Assembly: GCA_004151065.3 (NCBI GenBank)
Contig: NWUY0300022773.1
Coordinates: forward strand, 60,044-72,096
DNA: 12,053 bases
Source: Larix sibirica
Taxonomy: Eukaryota > Streptophyta > Pinopsida > Pinales > Pinaceae
Direction of reading: 5' to 3'
A program made the translations under genes and the position numbers. The notes beneath the pieces are model-generated. The model searched no databases. It was given only the letters and a program-made list of their open reading frames with translations, and was not told the DNA's origin. This document shows, one piece after another, positions 1 through 7,648 of the stretch. Each line of letters starts with the position of its first letter. The first letter of the stretch is position 1.

Positions 1-136
1 TGGAAACCAGATTTAGAGATGAATCCATTTGTACCAAGTCTGACAAATAAGCTTTAAAATTTGTAGGGGTTTGGCCTTACTGAAGTTGTAGGTTCGAGAA
101 AGATGCAGGATATTTTTGTAGGTTTTGTTGACCATG

Positions 137-332
137 AACTCTCGGCTGAGAAAATATCTTCCAAACTCCCAGCTGAGAGTTTAGTTCAAAATCTTGGCTG
201 ATAGTTTTTTTTAAAATACGGTGCTGTGATTAGTTCAAACTCTCATCCTAGAGTTATTTAAACTCTCGAACAAGAGTTTGAAATCTCACAAACTCTCGTC
301 CTAGAGTTTTTAAAACTCTCGACCTAGAGTTT
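137..332. repeat. Array of seven 20-bp near-palindromes (AAACTCT...AGAGTTT)
   Basis: The approximate unit is AAACTCTCG(N4)AGAGTTT, 20 bp, with 7-bp complementary arms in the best copies. Copies lie at 137-151 (partial), 163-182, 188-207 (degenerate), 237-256, 260-279, 290-309 and 313-332. The last two have perfect 7-bp arms around a 6-nt centre, and the copy at 163-182 is one substitution from a perfect 20-bp palindrome. Start-to-start spacing is irregular (23 to 49 bp), so this is not a simple satellite. Because each unit is self-complementary, any two can pair with each other; for example TTCAAACTCT at 234-243 pairs with AGAGTTTGAA at 326-335. I do not recognise the family. It could be a protein-binding cluster, a foldback region or part of an unrecognised transposon end. 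Confidence 0.8.
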
Positions 333-451
333 GAAGTTGATTTTTTTTCACATGTTTATCCGTGCACACTATTTTTCTTTTCCCCTCCATTCTCAAAACA
401 ATGTTACCTGACTTTGCATTTTCACCCATGTTAAAAAATTTCCATGTGGAA

Positions 452-648
452 CACGTGAGGATCCCACTTTCTCCCTTTGATCACAACTTAGGATAATATG
501 TCACAAGGTTAATTAATACACTATAATAAGAATGGGTTCAAGGAATTTGGGTGATTTTACCATCAAGATTTATAATAAGGGTAAGGACATTGGATATATA
601 AGTCACTAAGGTCTTCTCCCCTCATCTCCCCTTTCACTTCCCCCCCTT
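452..648 (+). promoter_or_regulatory. Candidate plant RNA polymerase II promoter
   Basis: A CACGTG G-box lies at 452-457 and a TATATA core at 595-600 (context GATATATAAG). A pyrimidine-rich patch with CCCCTC and CCCCTTTC runs lies at about 611-647, at the distance where a plant transcription start and Y-patch would be expected. The first ATG downstream is at 649. The order fits a plant core promoter, but such motifs are common by chance in AT-rich DNA and no substantial coding region follows. It could equally be the relic of a gene or transposon promoter. Confidence 0.3.
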
Positions 649-705
649 ATGGAATCATATACCCACATATTTTCTTCATCCTTCCTCGTTTGCAATCATC
701 AATGA
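649..705 (+). other. 18-codon ORF after promoter-like stretch
   Basis: An ATG at 649-651 opens 18 codons ending at TGA 703-705. The peptide begins MESYTHIF and is followed by a Ser/Phe/Leu-rich stretch. It is the first ATG after the candidate TATA box at 595-600. It is too short to judge. It may be a chance ORF, or the start of a first exon whose remainder I cannot find, since no convincing continuation is visible after a plausible splice donor. No homology is claimed. Confidence 0.12.
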
Positions 706-1430
706 TCCATAAACTTTCATGGATACTCCACTGGAACAACTCATCACAATGGATCTTACAACCTAGTTCTTTTTTTATTAGTTTGTTAAAAAGCTTGAAT
801 TGAAAGGAAAATAAATAGAGAAAAGAAATACACAATTCACACAAATAAAAATAGATATACCTCGGGAAAACCCACTATGGGGAAAAGNNTGTTGTTGCTC
901 AACTATGGAACAATACAATAACATCATAAGAATGGAACCCCTTCTTCTCCTAATGGCCTGGTATTTAACATGGAGTGATAGCCGTCTAGGGTTAATTTTA
1001 GGGTTTTTGCATGCCCTCACTCTCAATTAGGGTTAGGGTTTTAAACCTTCTAGGATGTTCTTGAGAGATGACGTGAAATCCACTTGGTACCATGGTGGTC
1101 AATTGGATAGGTCAACATGCGAGAGGCATAAATTCTTCATACGAACTCTATTTGAGGCATTTTTGGACTATTAGAAAGGTCTCAATGTGTATAATTTGGT
1201 ATCTTGGATCAATGTAAGGTTCAAGGAAAAAAAGTTCCATTTATGCACACAAAAATGCCTTGGAAGTTTTCTAACAGTTGTTTTACCCAAAATTTGAATA
1301 GTGAGGCCTGCCCCTAAAATGGGCCCTACAAGCCAATTCATCCAATATTTTGACCTCGAAAGCTCCAAATAGGAGACAAATTATATGTTGATTGTCATGT
1401 CCCATCAATGATGATTATTGGATTAAGTTA
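706..1430. other. AT-rich spacer with telomere-like motifs
   Basis: No coding region is supported; the short - strand frames here have no recognisable content and one spans ambiguous bases at 888-889. Degenerate copies of the plant telomere repeat occur at 986-1006 (TAGGGTTAATTTTAGGGTTT) and 1028-1043 (TTAGGGTTAGGGTTTT). These are too few and too diverged to be a telomere. From 1044 to 1430 I see nothing identifiable. Confidence 0.5.
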
Positions 1431-1530
1431 TGTTGGGTATGAACCTCGTTCTTTAACTTTCTTGTATTGACCTAGGTTCTGCGCAGTTGTGGTCCAAGAA
1501 AACCCTTCTTTACTAGCCCTTTCAACAATA

Positions 1531-1544
1531 GTCTGCGAGCAGAC
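1531..1544. repeat. 14-bp inverted repeat in LTR
   Basis: GTCTGC-GA-GCAGAC has perfect 6-bp arms with a 2-nt centre, within the R-U5 part of the copia-like LTR. It may be a structured element of the leader RNA or chance. Confidence 0.6.
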
Positions 1545-1656
1545 TAAGGTCTCACCCGAGGCAAAGTTTATGGGGGGGCTAAGGAATCAGGTTTCCACAA
1601 CCTGGTGATGCGAGTGTCGGAAAATTGGCGAGCAACGCACTGCGGACTGAAAACTG

Positions 1657-1677
1657 CGCGAAGTCTCCTACTTCGCG
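1657..1677. repeat. 8-bp stem hairpin in LTR
   Basis: CGCGAAGT (1657-1664) and ACTTCGCG (1670-1677) are perfectly complementary around a 5-nt loop CTCCT. This GC-rich stem-loop falls in the R-U5 part of the copia-like LTR and would be transcribed in its leader. Confidence 0.65.
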
Positions 1678-2014
1678 GCTAATGCTTCTACAAGCCAAGA
1701 TGATCACGCAACCAACGCATCCAAGGACTGCGTGGTACGGGTAGGATTCCATGACAAGACACCACAACTAACGAATGCGCTTCCTTCTCAGACTTAACCA
1801 GCCTTGATGACTTTACTTAATGCTTTTATTCATTCATCAACTGCCTTAGACTATTTAACTTTATTATTTATGCAACAAGGTGAAACATACGGTTCTGCGC
1901 ACTTCCGGTGTTGCGCTTCAATGGAGTCGCATGACACGATCTCTCCTACTTAGGTGTTTATCTAAATGACNATGAAACCTAATACATCAACCCCAGTCGT
2001 ATTAAAATGTCTTT

Positions 2015-2025
2015 CTTTTATAGGG
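2015..2025 (-). promoter_or_regulatory. TATA box in copia-like LTR
   Basis: The - strand reads CCCTATAAAAG. It sits about 225 bp inside the LTR from its 5' end, a reasonable U3 length, and agrees in orientation with the polypurine tract. Transcription would be expected to start about 30 bp further on, near 1990. Confidence 0.45.
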
Positions 2026-2250
2026 AAAATACAATGGGAAAAATACCATGGGCCCACAAAACAGCTGGCGAAAACAGCCCCAAAATTTTTTCTCGGGGGC
2101 GTTTCCCCCAAACCCCTTTTCTTGGGGGCGTTGGAAAACACACCCCCGGACCCCCTGGGGATCGTGCCGGGATCATAACCAAACCTGGGGTACAGAACAC
2201 GACTGAATAATAATATCTCTGAATCTGGAGATCAGGCTCCACAACCAACA

Positions 2251-2262
2251 ATCTCACCTCCC
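2251..2262 (-). promoter_or_regulatory. Polypurine tract of the copia-like element
   Basis: The - strand reads GGGAGGTGAGAT and abuts the TGTTGG start of the LTR. In LTR retrotransposons a purine tract directly upstream of the 3' LTR primes plus-strand DNA synthesis, and a purine run ending in GAGAT before TGTTGG is a usual copia layout. Ten of twelve bases are purines or part of the terminal GAT. Confidence 0.5.
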
Positions 2263-3283
2263 AATTCGATATTCTCATGATACCAGGCTCAGAGTTGTCT
2301 CAAGTGGAATAAAATCAAGCTCACCTAATGGGATTAAGGTTGGATTAGTTGCTAACGTGAATGAATGATGTGATAAGCCAAGATACTTTTGGAGAAAAGT
2401 AATAGAAGGTTCAATCAAGCAATGGGCACATGAAATCAATGATGATTTGAGAGATTAAATTGTAATTTATTTCATTAACAGTTCAGATTTATTGATTCTA
2501 CAAAAATCAAGGCTCATGTTGTTTCAAGATTACTCAAAATTGTGAAATGGTGAAGAAGACATTACTATCAAGGGATTTCTACCAAACAATAGGTTATCAA
2601 ATACTTCCTTGAGTGTTCATCATGTTGATTAAAACATATCGTCAGTTTTTGACCAACCAGTGCATCTCCTTCCAATGTATACCTGTCAAAACAAATGCAA
2701 GATTAGAGTAATGCCAACATAAGAGAAATAAAGAAAATTATTGAAATTAACTCTTGTTGTTCTCACCTTTTAATCACCGTGCATGAATAGTGAAGTTCCA
2801 CTGAAAAGTTACCTTGTTAGCAAATGAAACATTCCAAACCCAAGTTTAAAACGAATCAAAGAAAGATACATCTCCAATTGCCCAAATATTGAAAGGAACA
2901 TAATGAAAGTACGGAAAGGAAGCTAAGCTATCAAAATAAAAATTAAATGACTATCTAGTTGATTTATTCAAAAAGAAATACTACATGAGTAAAACTCTTA
3001 TTCTGAAAGCAAGAAGAAAAGAAAACCTATGTTATGCCTAACCTAACCTACACTGGTTGAACAAAGTTAAGTGAAATCATAGAGCCAGTGTAGCCATCGA
3101 AGGACTTCCAGTCCCACAGAAAAATCATAGTCATGCTTGCATTTGTAGGACTGAAGCATTATGCAATACATGGTTGAAAAAATTATACCAGTTCAAGATC
3201 TATTCACAGCAGGAAAAGTCAAGTACATGATGCATTGTGGTAACTTTTGACAAAATGATATCTCCAACCAAGTCTCAATAGTG
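2263..3283. other. No recognisable gene; possible copia internal remnant
   Basis: If the LTR at 1431-2250 is a 3' LTR, its internal 3' region should lie here on the - strand. I could not recognise RNase H or other pol motifs in any frame. From about 2700 to 3283 there are only short frames with many stops. The - strand continuation of the gag frame beyond TGA 3286-3284 runs a few dozen codons with stops and has no recognisable motif; it could be decayed coding sequence or a 3' untranslated region. Confidence 0.4.
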
Positions 3284-4830
3284 TCATGAAATCCATAAGA
3301 GAAAGTATGTGACTCCTAAAAATGTTGAAGATGGGTATTGTACCTCATTAGGACTATCATATGAAAATCCATAATCAATTTTCACGTGGATTACCTTGTC
3401 ATCGGATTCAAAATGTGAAGTAATAATATGAGGACCTGGCATAACCATCATCGGATGATGAAGTGCCTCATCATACTCATCATCGTGCTCTTCTTGAACC
3501 TAAATATTTTCACTATCAAACATTTCATCATCATTAGAACACAATGGAATATCATGAATAACCTCTTTATGTTCCACATTATAAATCGTATCAGTGTTAG
3601 TATGAGTTTCAATGAAAACATATGTGAAAAGATCCTTTTCCTCTTTGCAATTCTTAAATTGAACAACAAAAATTCATACATCTTCCTTTTCACTCTTGTT
3701 TACCATACAAGAATTAGAATCAATAGAATTTATGACAGGCATATTTTCAATCTCTCTTTCAGCATTAAGTTCTGTAAATAAATCTAAATACAAGGAGTAA
3801 AAATTTCCAAAACGTAATTGAGTGAAAGTTTCGTCATCATCACCCAATAAATTTCCTTCAAAATCTACATGTTTAAGGGAAAGATCAGCTAAATACCGAT
3901 TCAATAATACAGTATCAGTCAAGATTATAGGATTCTATTCAGTATGACCTTCAGTAGGAAAAGATTGATCAACATTCATGTTTTCAATAGTTAGATCATT
4001 CAACTTCCAATAGATATTGATTTATCTTCTTGTTGTTCAAAGAGGTTATAATGACAGTTCACTTCTAAGTCATATTCTTGTGTATCCAAAAAACCAAATG
4101 TATTCACAAGTCCTGGAATTTCCTCACATGTTCTTTTATTTGATTCATTTGCTGTTACAGTGGAAATTACTTGGTGTGAATGTATATCATGACATGTATT
4201 CTGTAAATTATGGTTGTTTTGGAAATTATTATTTTCTAGATCCTTTTGTCCATTAAAATTTGATACTTCTCGGTCCAAGTGTCCTAATGGAGGATGACTA
4301 TAACAACTAAACTCTTTCTCATGATCAATTAGCAATCCATCATCTTCAGGGAAATATATAAGATATACATACCAGTCAATTATTTATTGTCTTGAAGGTT
4401 TATCATCTTCGCATAACTCTTAATAAATTTGAGCCAGTTTTGACTTGAAGTCTTCATCTGACTCGTCTTTCTTATGTATCCACTCAATATTACCACACAA
4501 TTTCTAATAGTCATAGTAATCATGGGAAACGATAAAAACTACCATGAACTGCTTCCAATTGTGAATAGACTTGGGTGGTAGTGTTTTAAACCAAGCCTTA
4601 ATTTGTCTTTCAAAAGTGAGGGTAAACAACCTACATATTTCAGCATCTCGAACAATTTTGAGATTTTGACGTGTAACATCAAAACGAATGATATGCCTAA
4701 ATGCAGAGGTTTTCCCTTCACCATCAAACTTAGGTTGTGATGAGAGATATATTGTATTCTTGGAAATGCCCTTGGATGGTCTTCGTGAACTGAAAGCATG
4801 TTCCAATACAAGGATATGGGATCAAGCCAT
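3284..4830 (-). pseudogene. gag: Decayed LTR-retrotransposon gag gene with long acidic tail
   Basis: The start is taken as ATG 4830-4828, the first ATG after the primer-binding-like site. The frame is broken by TGA 4824-4822, TAG or TAA at 4506-4504, 4422-4420 and 4386-4384, one frame change near 4003-4012, then stops at 3937-3935, 3676-3674, 3502-3500 and 3286-3284. About 515 codons are readable. Residues about 27-110 resemble the retrotransposon gag fold: PKFDGEG, then FRHIIRFD, LFTLTFERQIKAWFKTLPP and SIHNWKQF, the usual 'focused region, L..L.G.A..W...LP..SI.SW..' pattern. Next comes a hydrophilic region with many Asn, Gln and His, then an acidic tail rich in Asp and Glu (for example DDDETFTQ and EEHDDEYDEALHHP). 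I see no CCHC knuckle, protease or other pol domain. Gag would form the particle that packages element RNA. The tail is not a domain I recognise. It lies 55 nt downstream of a candidate primer-binding site. Confidence 0.65.
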
Positions 4831-4884
4831 TGATAATTAATTTGATATATAAAAAATGACTTCACATAGGCCAGCTTGTCACCC

Positions 4885-4903
4885 GGCCCTCCTTCTAGCG
4901 CCA
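4885..4903 (-). promoter_or_regulatory. Candidate tRNA primer-binding site
   Basis: The - strand reads TGGCGCTAGAAGGAGGGCC. It starts TGG, so its complement ends in CCA like a tRNA 3' end, and it shares TGGCGC with primer-binding sites common in plant Ty3/gypsy elements. It lies 4 nt inside the LTR end at 4908 and 54 nt before the proposed gag ATG, the expected order. I cannot match all 19 bases to a specific tRNA from memory, so the priming tRNA is unassigned. Confidence 0.5.
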
Positions 4904-5537
4904 AAAATGTTGACGGGTCAAAATGACCCAAGGTAAATAGTAGGGGTTCTCCCCGTAAGAAGTCCCAATTAGACCTCAAACTGTTTTGAGTAGGGAACCC
5001 GTTTAGATTCTAGCTCGACAACCATTCCTTATTGGGTTTCATCGGTTGCGGTCCGGTCCATTGTTTAGGGTTTTAAAATTAAAAGATGAAATGCAAGCTA
5101 ATATATCCTAAATACAATTCCTAACTAACCTAACCTAGTCCAACTGAGAGCGAAAGTAACAGGGGTGAGCATCGAAACAATGATTGGACACCTGCATTCA
5201 GAATTCAATTAGTTGTCTTAAGAAGTAGAGAAACAACCAACAGAATGAAAGCATAAACATAAGAATAGTCTTACAAGTTATGCCATTATGATTTCACTAC
5301 TCACAGGAAGCAAGAGAATAGGAAAAACATATGAAATAAGTAACAGAGAGCTACATGAATAATCCATTTAGAAATATGAAACAGTCTTACTCCATATGTG
5401 AGCGTGAAATAGTTCAATACATTCATCCACATTCCTGTGCAAAAGCTGATCCAAGGCTTATCCTCATTCATAGTTCAGTAATAGTACATTTGAAAATTTC
5501 GAGAGCAAAAAGCCCCCTCTTCTCAAATGAGATTACA

Positions 5538-5570
5538 ATAAATAGGCCAAGGCTAGGTGAACCTTGGCCT
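5538..5570 (-). promoter_or_regulatory. LTR promoter: TATA-like box next to 9-bp inverted repeat
   Basis: On the - strand the order is an inverted repeat followed by TATTTAT (5544-5538). The arms AGGCCAAGG (5544-5552) and CCTTGGCCT (5562-5570) are perfectly complementary with a 9-nt centre, and abut the TATA-like box. A palindrome directly upstream of a TATA box suggests a dimeric factor binding site or a structured promoter, but this is inference. Confidence 0.4.
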
Positions 5571-5632
5571 TCCATATTCCTTTGAGACTTTTGGAATTAT
5601 TTGAATAATTCAATTGCAAAATTGATTTTATT

Positions 5633-5725
5633 CACCCATGGGTGACCTTTGGCATTCCATCAATTTCTCCTTTAGTGACCTTTCGTCACCTAGTGGAATT
5701 TGTCCTCATGTGACATGGTGACTTT
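5633..5725 (-). promoter_or_regulatory. U3 repeats of GTGACCTTT and palindrome
   Basis: On the + strand GTGACCTTT occurs at 5642-5650 and 5675-5683, 33 bp apart. Related GTGAC or GTGATCTT words follow at about 5709, 5717, 5742 and 5843. CACCCATGGGTG at 5633-5644 is a perfect 12-bp palindrome, and GTGAC-CTTTC-GTCAC (5675-5689) forms a small hairpin. Their place upstream of the LTR TATA box on the - strand fits enhancer-like U3 repeats. Confidence 0.35.
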
Positions 5726-5940
5726 TGTCTTCTTACTATAGTGATCTTCTCTGTTAGAGTCTTCATAACTTCATGGCTTGACATTACTTGATCGAACATG
5801 ACCTCCACTTGTCCATTGTTATGGTGCTTGATTTTCGAATAGTGATCTTGGTTAGTCCGCCTTCATCTTCATTGCGAGCACCTATGATAAAAATTAAATA
5901 TACGAGAGATTACATATTGGTCACGATGGAAATTGCAACA

Positions 5941-7430
5941 AATCAAGTTGACAATTGGAATCTATCTAAAATGCGAAAAGTGTCTAAGTGTTGCAAAATG
6001 TGGCATTTAAACTAGCTTACCAATTGTTACACATTATATCTTTATGCCCATTGAGAACTTTAATATGAGATTGATTTAAATTGAAAATCATTATGATCAC
6101 CATTAGATTGGAATTCATTAATTATCATTCTGACCTTAGTCTCCCTTTCAAGTTTTCCCTCAACTTTCTTGCACTTGGTGAATTTGCCAAATTTCTCAAT
6201 TGTCTCGATGGGGCTTTAAAGTCCATTTTGGGGCTTGTAAATTTTATCTAAGGTTGCTTATATTGATTAGAATCAACTCTGAAAATTTGGAATTTTATCT
6301 CAGCTCTGTTTGTTTTCTATAATTGATTTTCCAAACTCTAGTATAAATTATCATTTTTTTTCGATTAAACTTTAGAAAATTAATAAAAGGTCCATAAATT
6401 GTAAAATTGAGTTTATTGACCTTATTAAATCTTAAGATCTGATTTTTGGCTCCAGAATTGATTTTCGAGCTCAATCCTATTTTCTAGGAATTATTTAGTG
6501 AAAAATTAATAAAATTCCTAAAAAATAGGATGATGCATTTAAAAATTGTTTGATAATGAATTTATTGATCTGATATATTTCTTATTCCTCTCTGTGATCC
6601 AAATACCTTAATTCTTCTTTTTATGACCAAAATAGCAACTATCCCCTATTGGCTTAATTTAGCAAAAAATATTCAAATTTGACAATCAAGAAACTCAACA
6701 CATGAATCCAAGAAGTTAAAGGTATTGATAAATGTCCAATTTTACAGTTACCCTTCGGAAATTTCAAGTATCCTAGAATTCCATGACTCTATAATTATTT
6801 TTACCAAGTGAACACTTGAAATATTTTGCATCTATAATCTTTATTTAGCCAAACATTATGTCTCCTTAGATTGCCATGCTAAAACTAGGTCCCATGACGA
6901 AAAAGTTGAAAACTCCCTCATATTTTATCTGAATCACGAACCGTTTAATGCATTGGAAATATTATGAATAGGGATACATGATCAAACCATTGGTTACTCA
7001 TAAAATTCATCTTATTATTGCTTCAATTTTTCCACAAGGTCCTCCACTCTCACTGGTCATGAAATTGGCAAAACATAAAGAGGGTAAAAAGTGAAATTTG
7101 AACAATGGAAATCAAACCAAAAGTGAGGGAGGAAATGAAATACATAGAGGGGTGTCAAAATCATGTTAAAACTCATTCCATTAGGCATAAAAACTTCATG
7201 GTCAACCGAAGTCAAAGTTCAAATAGGTGCTCAAAAAGAGACCTTTAGAATTGGTAAAACAACTCACAAACAATATAGGGAATATTTGAAACAATACTAA
7301 GCCCATATCAAGAATCAAAGAGGATAGAAACACTCATTCCATCATATTCCATCCATCACCATGGTCCTCAATAGTAGATGCCATGCACAATATTGGCGAG
7401 AATGTCCTTCAAGATTTATTCCCACAATTG
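5941..7430. other. AT-rich spacer, no gene seen
   Basis: Long A/T runs, frequent stops in all frames and no motif I can assign. It may contain the 5' LTR of the + strand gypsy element, but without a second LTR copy in the window I cannot delimit it. One strong hairpin at 6474-6531 is listed separately. The ATG at 7361 opens a 103-codon frame made mostly of low-complexity repeats, which I do not treat as a gene. Confidence 0.4.
6474..6531. repeat. 58-nt hairpin with 19-bp arms
   Basis: The left arm ATCCTATTTTCTAGGAATT (6474-6492) is complementary to the right arm AATTCCTAAAAAATAGGAT (6513-6531) at 18 of 19 positions, around a 20-nt A/T-rich centre. No target-site duplication or longer inverted repeat is evident. 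It could be a small foldback element, a precursor-like hairpin if transcribed, or a chance product of AT-rich DNA, although 18 of 19 pairs that include two short GC-containing blocks is better than expected. Confidence 0.7.
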
Positions 7431-7446
7431 TGGCGCCTTGCTTACT
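7431..7446 (+). promoter_or_regulatory. Weak candidate primer-binding site of the gypsy element
   Basis: TGGCGCCTTGC at 7431 resembles the tRNA-Asp-type site TGGCGCCGTTGC with one base missing, after which the match fails. It is 271 nt upstream of the proposed polyprotein start, a plausible leader length. With an 11-base match and no defined LTR end beside it, this is only a suggestion. Confidence 0.18.
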
Positions 7447-7451
7447 TTCTC

Positions 7452-7648
7452 ACCACAACATCGACGCCTTTTCACCTTATCGCCGTAGATTCAACGAGTT
7501 CTTACCTTCCCACCGCATTATCGACAATATTTTTCTTTTTTCTGCCACAATGCCGGTGAGTTTTGATGTTTTCACCGCAATGTTGATGAGTTTTGATGTT
7601 TTTGCAGCAATGTCGGCGAGTTTTGATTTTCTCTGCGCAATGGTCTGT
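7452..7648. repeat. 30-bp tandem repeat, three clear copies
   Basis: Three adjacent units of exactly 30 bp start AATG and share GAGTTTTGAT: 7549-7578, 7579-7608 and 7609-7638, with a partial fourth from 7639. The shared 10-mer falls at 7558-7567, 7588-7597 and 7618-7627. More degenerate units of similar content (CATCGACGCC, ATTATCGAC) extend left to about 7452. Because 30 is a multiple of three, frames stay open on both strands (10-residue repeats SFDVF on +, KTSKL on -), which explains the 103- and 118-codon frames here. The repeats lie just before the first polyprotein ATG and probably belong to the leader or LTR of the gypsy element. Confidence 0.7.

Larger units (their letters stand above)
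1431..2250 (-). mobile_element. Ty1/copia-like LTR, probably a 3' LTR
   Basis: Read on the - strand, this 820-bp block begins TGTTGG (2250 downward) and ends CCAACA (1431). That gives a perfect 6-bp terminal inverted repeat with the TG...CA ends of LTRs; TGTTGG is a common copia LTR start. Just upstream on the same strand is a polypurine tract (2251-2262), which marks a 3' LTR. A CCCTATAAAAG box at 2025-2015 gives a promoter in the same orientation, leaving a U3 of about 230 bp and the rest as R-U5. Composition is richer in G+C and CpG than the flanks, including G5/C5 runs at 2094-2160, suggesting a younger insertion. No target-site duplication is visible (1426-1430 AGTTA, 2251-2255 ATCTC), which fits an LTR still joined to internal sequence or a truncated element. 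Base 1971 is undetermined. The left boundary is less certain than the right. Confidence 0.55.
4908..5940 (-). mobile_element. 5' LTR of the gag-bearing element (outer end uncertain)
   Basis: The inner end is well placed. On the + strand the block starts TGTTGACGGG at 4908, so the LTR ends in CA on the - strand, 4 nt before the primer-binding-like site. A short inverted repeat GGGTCA-AAA-TGACCC lies at 4915-4929. An ATAAATA at 5538-5544 reads as TATTTAT on the - strand and could be its TATA box. The outer end is proposed at CAACA 5936-5940, which mirrors the TGTTG start, but an end near 5880 is also possible. The resulting length of about 1 kb is normal for plant gypsy LTRs. A matching 3' LTR is not present elsewhere in the window, so no target-site duplication can be tested. 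Short + strand frames inside it look like chance ORFs. Confidence 0.5.

Noticed and set aside
137-332. Short palindromic repeats considered as a CRISPR array
   Set aside because: The spacing is irregular, units diverge, there are no unique spacers of constant length and the setting is a plant nuclear genome.
2214-2255. ATCTC on both sides of a 32-bp TG...CA segment, like a target-site duplication
   Set aside because: The segment is far too short for an LTR element, and the right-hand ATCTC is better explained as the complement of the polypurine tract's GAGAT.
2018-2278. - strand ORF of 86 codons and + strand ORFs at 1966-2210 over the G/C-run block
   Set aside because: They are Pro/Gly-rich because of the C and G runs in the LTR U3, overlap the TATA box and polypurine tract, and show no domain.
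2270-2300. GATACCAGGCTCAG, whose - strand contains TGGTATCA like a Met-tRNA primer-binding site
   Set aside because: The match stops after eight bases and no LTR end abuts it; the polypurine tract nearby argues that this side is the 3' end of the internal region.
3050-3096. ACACTGG and CCAGTGT inverted pair
   Set aside because: Only 7-bp arms about 30 nt apart with no other structure; expected by chance.
3428-3781. + strand ORF of 117 codons, Ile/Phe/His-rich
   Set aside because: It is the antisense shadow of the acidic, Asp/Glu-rich gag tail on the - strand; GAT/GAA-rich codons read as ATC/TTC-rich on the other strand.
4539-4979. 146-codon - strand ORF, the longest in the window
   Set aside because: It is in another frame of the gag gene and runs through the leader and LTR end; the neighbouring frame carries the gag motifs.
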